Assembly (NCBI RefSeq): GCF_015209745.1 | Contig: NZ_CP063657.1 | Coordinates: 2,418,001-2,482,000, forward strand | DNA length: 64,000 nt | Source of the DNA: Lysobacter avium | GTDB lineage: Bacteria > Pseudomonadota > Gammaproteobacteria > Xanthomonadales > Xanthomonadaceae | Reading direction: 5' to 3' | Shown: positions 58,794 to 64,000 of the stretch, piece after piece | Position numbering within the stretch: position 1 is the first letter of the stretch | Layout of the letters: each line of letters begins with the position of its first letter | Notes under the pieces: generated by a model | Database searches by the model: none | Told to the model about the DNA's origin: nothing | Seen by the model: the letters and a program-made list of their open reading frames with translations, nothing else | Program-made: the position numbers and the translations under genes

Positions 58794-59714
58794 ATGAAAC
58801 CCCATGACAGACCGGCCGAAGCCACGCCGGACCTGAGGAAGTACGCGTGGCTGGCGATCGTGACGGCGGTGCTGACGGTGCTGCTCAAGGGCAGCGCCTG
58901 GGCGATCACCGGTTCGGTGGGCCTGCTGTCGGACGCCGCCGAATCGATGGTCAACCTCGTGGCCGCCATCGTCGCCCTGGTCTCCCTGACCATCGCCGCC
59001 CGGCCGGCCGACGACGACTACCACTTCGGCCACAGCAAGGCGGAGTATTTCTCCGCTGCGCTGGAAGGGATCATGATCTTCGTCGCCGCGGCCTCGATCA
59101 TCTACCTGGGCATCGATCGCCTGCTCAACCCGCAGCCGCTGGGAGCGCTCGGCATCGGCCTCGCCATTTCGATCGTGGCCGCCGTCCTCAACGGTGTCGT
59201 CGGGCGGATCCTGATCCAGGTCGGCACCGAGCACCGCTCCATCACCCTGCGCGCCGACGGCAAGCACCTGATGGCCGACGTGTACACCTCGGTCGGGGTC
59301 GTGGTGGGCCTGGGGCTGGCGTGGCTGACGGGCTGGAACTGGCTGGATCCGGTGATCGCGATCTTGGTGGGCGTGAACATCCTGGTCACCGGCTATCGGC
59401 TGATGTCCGAATCCGCCTCCGGCCTGATGGACGCGACCCTGTCGCCGGAGGACAACGCAAGGATCCAGGCCATTCTGGACGCCCACGCCGAACCGGGCCG
59501 GATCGAATTCCACGCCGTGCGCACCCGCGAGTCCGGGGCACGCCAGTTCATGGAGATGCACATGCTGGTTCCAGGCGACTGGACCGTCTTGCGCGGGCAT
59601 GACGCCATGGAAGACCTTGTGGAGAAGATCGTGGCGGAGTTTCCCGCCATGCGCGTGACCGGGCACTTGGAACCGGTTTCCCATCCCCGCAGCTACGAAG
59701 ACATGGCCCTGTAG
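58794..59714 (+). CDS. fieF: Cation diffusion facilitator (FieF/YiiP-like)
   Basis: 306 residues with six membrane helices. The active zinc-type site is in VGLLSDAAESMVN (DxxxE/D) and the partner HxxxD-like motif in KHLMADVYTS; a cytoplasmic C-terminal domain (ARQFMEMHMLVPGDWTV, MRVTGHLEPV) completes the fold. DYHFGHSKAEYFSA is conserved in FieF. It exports Zn2+ or Fe2+ by proton exchange. It stands alone; no regulator site is obvious upstream. Confidence 0.92.
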   Translation: MKPHDRPAEATPDLRKYAWLAIVTAVLTVLLKGSAWAITGSVGLLSDAAESMVNLVAAIVALVSLTIAARPADDDYHFGHSKAEYFSAALEGIMIFVAAASIIYLGIDRLLNPQPLGALGIGLAISIVAAVLNGVVGRILIQVGTEHRSITLRADGKHLMADVYTSVGVVVGLGLAWLTGWNWLDPVIAILVGVNILVTGYRLMSESASGLMDATLSPEDNARIQAILDAHAEPGRIEFHAVRTRESGARQFMEMHMLVPGDWTVLRGHDAMEDLVEKIVAEFPAMRVTGHLEPVSHPRSYEDMAL

Positions 59715-59879
59715 CCGACAAGCTGCTGGAGGCGCCGGCGAGCGCATCTGGTTTCGACGGGCGCGCAGGGGCGGGATGCAGCTACCTGGCGGTCATGCCG
59801 CACTGCCTTGACCATCCGTCCATCTCGCGGAGTAGCCGGCATGAACTCATCATCTCCCGACATCACCATTTCGACAGGC

Positions 59880-60500
59880 TTACGCCGCTTCCCGATAGCT
59901 TTTGAACGCCGAACGCAGCACCCGCCACGCCGAGCGTAGGAACATCAGCAACAGCACCGTTGCAATAACAAGATCCGGCCAGCCGGCGTCGAACATCCAC
60001 ACACTGGCGGCAGCCAAGAGCACTGCGAAGCCTTCATAAATGTCGTTGCGCGAACACTCCCACGCCGACGCCATGTTCACGTCGCCGAATCGGTACGGGG
60101 TCAGCAACCACAGGCACAGGCCGTTGAAGGCAAGGTTGACCGCCGCCGCAAGGCCCATGGCCTCGAAAATCGGGACACCCGGGTGGGCGAGGCGCCAACC
60201 GATCTGAGCGGCCACAGCGATTGCTGCTCCCAGGATCAGCAAGCCCTTGACCACGGCAACCGCGGCCTTGGCGCGCAGGCTGGCACCGACCACCGCCAGG
60301 CTCAGCAGATAGGTGAGTGCGTCACCGAGGTTGTCGAGGCTGCCCGACAGTAACGAGGACGACCCGCTGTATAGCGCGGCGGTGATCATCATCGCGAAGG
60401 TGGCGATATTGATCGTCAGAACGATCAGTAGAACGCGCCTCTGTCCCGCTTCGAGCGCGCGGACATCCACCGTGCCTCCGCAGCCGCACGAATCAGCCAT
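59880..60500 (-). CDS. Metal-inducible CDF-type cation transporter
   Basis: 206 residues of the short CDF type: an N-terminal cysteine patch (ADSCGCGGT) followed by six hydrophobic helices, with LLSGSLDNLGDALTYLLSL (CDF metal site) in helix II and WECSRNDIYEGFAVLLAA in helix V. The cytoplasmic domain of standard CDFs is missing. Such genes often sit divergent from MerR regulators. Export of Cd, Zn or Pb is likely, but the ion cannot be fixed from sequence. Confidence 0.87.
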   Translation of the reverse strand: MADSCGCGGTVDVRALEAGQRRVLLIVLTINIATFAMMITAALYSGSSSLLSGSLDNLGDALTYLLSLAVVGASLRAKAAVAVVKGLLILGAAIAVAAQIGWRLAHPGVPIFEAMGLAAAVNLAFNGLCLWLLTPYRFGDVNMASAWECSRNDIYEGFAVLLAAASVWMFDAGWPDLVIATVLLLMFLRSAWRVLRSAFKSYREAA

Positions 60501-60557
60501 TGTCGAGTCTCCAGATGGGTTGGGTTGCAGTGATTGCGCAGCGCCGACAGGCGAGTA

Positions 60558-60588
60558 ATCCTAAAGCCTGTAGCCACTACGGGGTCAA
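60558..60588 (-). promoter_or_regulatory. MerR-family promoter of the CDF gene
   Basis: On the minus strand TTGACC (60588-60583) and TAGGAT (60563-60558) are separated by exactly 19 bp, the elongated spacer of MerR-controlled promoters. The spacer holds a dyad, CCCGTAG-TGG-CTACAGG, like the CadR/PbrR operator. It lies between the divergent merR-type gene and the transporter. Confidence 0.88.
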
Positions 60589-60593
60589 GGGCG

Positions 60594-60989
60594 ATGAAGA
60601 TGGGAGAGGCTGCGAGACTCAGCGGATGTCACCCGGAGACAATGCGCTACTACGAGCGCATCGGGCTGCTCGCTGCACCGCCGCGCACCACGGGCGGGTA
60701 CCGCGACTACCGGCCGGCGGACGTGGACCGATTACGTTTCATAAGCCGGGGTCGCAACTTGGGTTTCTCGCTGGAGGAGATCCGTAGCCTGCTCGCTTTG
60801 GCCGAGGACGATGGCCTGTCCTGCCAGGAGGTGGATCACTTGGCCCGTCTTCACCTTGTGGACATCCGAGCCCGACTCGGCGATTTGGAGCGCATGGCTT
60901 CGGAGCTCGAGCGCGTGATCGACGGCTGTAGCGGCGGCGAACGGGGGGACTGCGCCATCCTCGACACGTTGCGGCATCCTCCGCCGTAG
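60594..60989 (+). CDS. MerR-family heavy-metal regulator (CadR/PbrR-like)
   Basis: 131 residues: N-terminal winged helix (MKMGEAARLSGCHPETMRYYERIGLL, then GGYRDYRPADVDRLRFI), a long dimer helix, and metal-binding cysteines Cys77, Cys112 and Cys120. Cys77 and Cys112 match the positions used by CadR/PbrR regulators of Cd, Pb and Zn. It should bind the 19-bp-spacer promoter next door and activate the transporter on metal binding. Confidence 0.9.
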   Translation: MKMGEAARLSGCHPETMRYYERIGLLAAPPRTTGGYRDYRPADVDRLRFISRGRNLGFSLEEIRSLLALAEDDGLSCQEVDHLARLHLVDIRARLGDLERMASELERVIDGCSGGERGDCAILDTLRHPPP

Positions 60990-61198
60990 CCGTTGTGTGG
61001 AACGGTCCACACCGATCTAAGATGGGTGAGTGAAGGGCTCCGGGCTGCGCCGCCTGCTTTTGCTCCGCCTGTGGTTCTGACTAGCGGCCTGCAGGGTGCC
61101 TCCGGCACCTTTAGGTACCTGGACCAGCGGAGGGTTGCCTCCAAAGCGTGGACTCGCTGGCCGCATACAACGTGCGCGCATGTACCGACCGATTGTTA

Positions 61199-61227
61199 TT
61201 GTATCCCCAACGAAGACCCCCTATAAT
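61199..61227 (+). promoter_or_regulatory. Predicted promoter of the czc operon
   Basis: A perfect TATAAT at 61222-61227 follows a weak TTGTAT (61199-61204) with a 17-bp spacer, 6 bp upstream of the czcI-like ATG. A short leader or activator control is implied. The stretch 60990-61198 shows no gene, only a 7-bp stem hairpin (60995-61012) after the regulator gene. Confidence 0.55.
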
Positions 61228-61233
61228 CCGCCG

Positions 61234-61581
61234 ATGCATCGTTTGCTGAACAACTTGAGCCGGAGGGTCGCCATGCTGCTGATTGCAGCCATGCTGATCG
61301 TTCCCGTGCTCGACGCGTTCGCGTGTGCGCTGGAGCCGGCATCAGGCCATTCGACCGAAATGGTCACGGATGAAGCTGAAGACTCGCCCGGTGAAAGGGA
61401 TGATTCCGAGAAGCCACATGGCGTTTGTGCCCACAACCATTGTCATCACACGATGGGAAGCGTTCCTTTGAACGAAGCTGTGGGTCTGCGGATCTATCAG
61501 GGTGGCGCTCATCTAGCGTTTCAGGACGATGCTCATCGTTCGATTGTCTCCGACCGACCCATAGAGCCTCCCAGGATCTGA
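61234..61581 (+). CDS. CzcI-like periplasmic protein
   Basis: 115 residues: a hydrophobic signal (MLLIAAMLIVPVLDAFA) followed by an acidic stretch and a Cys/His cluster (HGVCAHNHCHH) that could bind metal. Small proteins of this type precede czcCBA operons and are called CzcI. The ATG at 61234 is chosen for its signal peptide; a longer frame from 61096 lacks one. The start is 58 bp ahead of czcC on the same strand. Confidence 0.7.
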   Translation: MHRLLNNLSRRVAMLLIAAMLIVPVLDAFACALEPASGHSTEMVTDEAEDSPGERDDSEKPHGVCAHNHCHHTMGSVPLNEAVGLRIYQGGAHLAFQDDAHRSIVSDRPIEPPRI

Positions 61582-61638
61582 TGTGCTGCGCCCGCCGCTT
61601 GCGGGCATCCCACGTCATTTTTGATCCAGGAGTTCCCA

Positions 61639-62895
61639 ATGCACAATTTGCTTGGTCGACCGCTCGCAGCGGTTGGTCTGGCTGTGGCTGTCTTGGTGTG
61701 CGCAGCGCCGTCCATGGCGTCGCCACCAGGCCTGGTCGCACCCTCTTACGAGTCCCTGATCGCCAGGCTCGAGCAGACGCCTTCCGCGATGGAAGCCGAA
61801 GCTCTATCTGACGCCGCCAATGCGCGCGCCCAGCAAGCCCGTGCGCTTCCCAATCCGACCATCGGGCTGGAAGCCGAGAACGTCTACGGCACCGGCCCGT
61901 ACACCGGTCTTGGAAATGCCGACACCACCGTGTCGATCAGCCAGCCGCTTGAGCTGTTTGGCCAGCGTGGCGCCCGGATCAACGCCGCCCGTGCCGAGGC
62001 CAACGCAGTCGGCTTGCGGAGTGAGCAGATGCTCTGGCAGGCCGCTGGCCGCTTGGCACTGGTGTATGCGGAGGCCGAGGCGGCAGCCCGTCGCTATGAA
62101 CTTGCGGCAGAAGCGCTGTCGCTGGCCGAACAGGATGCGCGTGCGGTGAGCCTGCTGGTCAAGGAAGGACGCGAGGCCACGCTGCGCAGCGTCCAGGCCG
62201 ACAGCGAAGCCGAAGCCGCACGCGCGACCTTGGGCCAGATGCAGGCGATGCGCGATGCGGCCTTCGCGCGTCTGTCTGCAATTGCCATGCTTGACGAACC
62301 GGTCCAGGCGATCCGCGACAGCCTTTTGGATCGCAGCCCCCCGGTGAATGCGCTCGATACCGATGTCCCGCTGGCCGTTCGTATTGCACAAGCCGAATAT
62401 GAAACGGCCAATCGCCGCATCACAGTTGAACAGCGGCGTGCGCGTCCCGCCGTCAACGCGACGATTGGCGCGCGTCGCTTCCGGGAGACGGGAGATGACG
62501 CGTTGATTGTTGGCTTGAACGTGTCGCTGCCGTTGTTCGATCGTAACCGCGGTGGTATCAGCGCCGCCTACGCGGATCAACGCGCTGCGGAGGCGCGTCT
62601 TGTCGCGCAACAACAAGATGTGAAGGCTGCGCGACTTGCGGCAGAAGCAACGCTCTCCGCCTCCAACATGCGTGCGCAAGCTTCGGATAGCGGCGTTGCT
62701 GCTGCTGAGGAAGCCTACCGGCTTGCCCGCATCGGCTTCGATGCCGGCCGCATCTCGTTGCTTGAACTTCGCAGCACGCGCGCGGCATTGAATGCATCGC
62801 GCGCTACCGCCGTGGACGCACGTATCGCACGCGTCCTTGCAGAAATCGACCTGGCGGGCCTGGAAGGCCGCATTCCGTTCCGGGAAGCACAATGA
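61639..62895 (+). CDS. czcC: CzcC-type outer-membrane efflux protein (TolC family)
   Basis: 418 residues: signal peptide (about 1-32), then two outer-membrane-efflux repeats made of long helices (SLIARLEQTPSAMEAEALS..., AARRYELAAEALSLAEQDA). It forms the outer-membrane channel of a heavy-metal RND pump. ATG at 61639 with CAGGAG 7 nt upstream. Its stop overlaps the czcB start (ATGA). Confidence 0.9.
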   Translation: MHNLLGRPLAAVGLAVAVLVCAAPSMASPPGLVAPSYESLIARLEQTPSAMEAEALSDAANARAQQARALPNPTIGLEAENVYGTGPYTGLGNADTTVSISQPLELFGQRGARINAARAEANAVGLRSEQMLWQAAGRLALVYAEAEAAARRYELAAEALSLAEQDARAVSLLVKEGREATLRSVQADSEAEAARATLGQMQAMRDAAFARLSAIAMLDEPVQAIRDSLLDRSPPVNALDTDVPLAVRIAQAEYETANRRITVEQRRARPAVNATIGARRFRETGDDALIVGLNVSLPLFDRNRGGISAAYADQRAAEARLVAQQQDVKAARLAAEATLSASNMRAQASDSGVAAAEEAYRLARIGFDAGRISLLELRSTRAALNASRATAVDARIARVLAEIDLAGLEGRIPFREAQ

Positions 62896-64000
62896 ACATC
62901 ACTACAAAGAATCAACTGATGCTTACCGCTGCGCTTCTCGCGGCCCTCGTGCTTGGTTTCGGCCTGGCGAAGCTCCCTATTGGATCGGGGACGCAAACCC
63001 TCAGCGCGGGCCACTCCGATGATGACGGTCATGCGTCGCAGGGGGACGATCAGAAGCAGGAAAGCCACACGGATCATGGCGCGAAAGACGGCCATGATGA
63101 AACGGAACAGCAAGGCCGTGACGCTGGAGAGGGCAAGGACGAGGAGGGTCTCGTTGCCTTGACGCCGGAGCAGATTGAAGCTTCGGGTATCAATGTCGTC
63201 GCAGTGGGCCGTGGCGGTGGTGAGGAAACCAGGCTGAGTGGCCGCGTCGAGCCTGCCATCGGGGCACGCGCCACTGTCGCAGCGTCGATCAGCGGACGCG
63301 TCGAACGCGTCATCGTGGCGCCGGGGACGCGCGTACGCGCGGGCGATCCCCTTGCAGTGGTAGTCAGCGGCGAGGCGGCAACGACGCGCGCCAACGCCGA
63401 TGCCGCACGTGCGGAGGCTGAGGCGGCGAGGTTGGTGTATCAGCGCGACCGGTCGCTGGTGACTCAGGGCGTCGTTGCGCGCCAAGATCTGGAAACCTCT
63501 CGCGCAAGGTCGCTTGCTGCCGACGCGGGTGCCCGTGCAGCGGCTGCTCAGGCGCACGCAGCAGGTGCGCCCGATTCAGGCGGGCGGGTGACGATTACCA
63601 GCCCCGTCCAGGGCGTCGTGGGGGCAGTACAGGTGGCTCCCGGTGGTTTCGTCAGCGCCGGCGACATCATCGCGAACGTCTCCGATCCATCGAAGACTGA
63701 GCTGGTCTTTTCGGCGCCACCGGCGCTTGCGGCGCAGATCGCTCCCGGAGCGCGGGTCGAGGTCATTGCCCCGAGCGGAAACTTCGCCGCCATCGTGCTT
63801 GGCGTCGCAGCCGATGTACGCGAACAGGGGGGCATGGCGATCATCCGTGCGCGGCCGGAATCCGGTCCATTGCCACCTGCAGGGTCTGCGGTCGCCGGTG
63901 TGATCGTCTCCGGTGAAGGTAGCGACAGCCTGACCGTGCCTGTTGATGCCGTGCAGAACGTTGACGGACGTTCTGTGGTGTTCGTGGCGGGCGACACGGG
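62892..64000 (+). CDS. czcB: CzcB-type membrane-fusion protein, partial (3' end outside window)
   Basis: 369 residues are visible and the frame stays open to the window end. The N-terminal helix (residues about 9-27) is followed by a His/Asp-rich periplasmic segment (HSDDDGHAS, then HTDHGAKDGHDE), typical of CzcB metal binding, then the hairpin and lipoyl-like parts (GRVERVIVAPGTRVRAGDPL, ITSPVQGVVGAVQV). It links the RND pump to CzcC in Co/Zn/Cd efflux. The czcA pump gene should follow outside the window. Confidence 0.9.
   Translation, partial: MNITTKNQLMLTAALLAALVLGFGLAKLPIGSGTQTLSAGHSDDDGHASQGDDQKQESHTDHGAKDGHDETEQQGRDAGEGKDEEGLVALTPEQIEASGINVVAVGRGGGEETRLSGRVEPAIGARATVAASISGRVERVIVAPGTRVRAGDPLAVVVSGEAATTRANADAARAEAEAARLVYQRDRSLVTQGVVARQDLETSRARSLAADAGARAAAAQAHAAGAPDSGGRVTITSPVQGVVGAVQVAPGGFVSAGDIIANVSDPSKTELVFSAPPALAAQIAPGARVEVIAPSGNFAAIVLGVAADVREQGGMAIIRARPESGPLPPAGSAVAGVIVSGEGSDSLTVPVDAVQNVDGRSVVFVAGDT

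Overview
The window reads as chromosomal DNA of a GC-rich gammaproteobacterium, most likely of the Xanthomonadaceae/Lysobacteraceae (Lysobacter/Luteimonas-like). This is inferred from gene content and protein character: an FNR with E. coli-type cysteine positions beside a complete cco operon, FabA, a lipoyl-domain/Lpd fusion, YajQ, DUF1415, GtrA and a BtuB-type receptor. No rRNA, tRNA, CRISPR array or prophage was seen.

Region by region. 1-12.9 kb is a microaerobic/denitrification block: the start of fabA, then nirK (copper nitrite reductase fused to a cytochrome c domain), nirV and an SCO protein, followed by ccoNOQP, a 99-residue membrane protein, ccoGHIS and a SafE-family protein. A convergent fnr gene follows (13.0-13.8 kb). 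Perfect TTGAT-N4-ATCAA boxes lie upstream of both nirK and ccoN, so the regulator and its two likely target operons sit together. 13.9-23.2 kb holds queD, a phasin, free-Met-R-sulfoxide reductase with a TfoX-C protein, a cobalamin riboswitch with a btuB-type receptor, terC preceded by what looks like a yybP-ykoY (Mn) riboswitch, glmS, glmU and gtrA. 23.3-30.5 kb is the complete atpIBEFHAGDC operon (minus strand) with a strong predicted promoter. 30.7-35 kb holds pyruvate dehydrogenase components (aceF and lipoyl-lpdA) with an unknown secreted protein between them. 35-43.3 kb carries ompW, an EamA transporter, a zinc alcohol dehydrogenase, yajQ, DUF1415, hemerythrin, YetF, small stress-type proteins, a tandem-repeat protein and a secreted lipase.

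43.3-58.5 kb is an accessory defence island. It starts with an IS3-family element flanked by damaged genes: a DUF1428 remnant on the left and a truncated PD-(D/E)XK-like nuclease on the right. Next come a low-GC Shedu (SduA) gene and a type I restriction-modification locus (hsdM-hsdS-unknown-GmrSD-like-hsdR) with a divergent CoiA-like nuclease. A direct repeat, CCTACCCCCGATAA-N6-C-N-AATC, occurs three times in the same orientation: before Shedu, between Shedu and the restriction locus, and at the end of the CoiA-like gene. This makes the island look like a row of separate cassettes and is the most interesting signal in the window.

58.8-64 kb is a metal-resistance block: a FieF-type CDF exporter, a second CDF-type protein divergent from a CadR/PbrR-like MerR regulator (with a textbook 19-bp-spacer promoter), and the start of a czcI-czcC-czcB operon that runs off the window.
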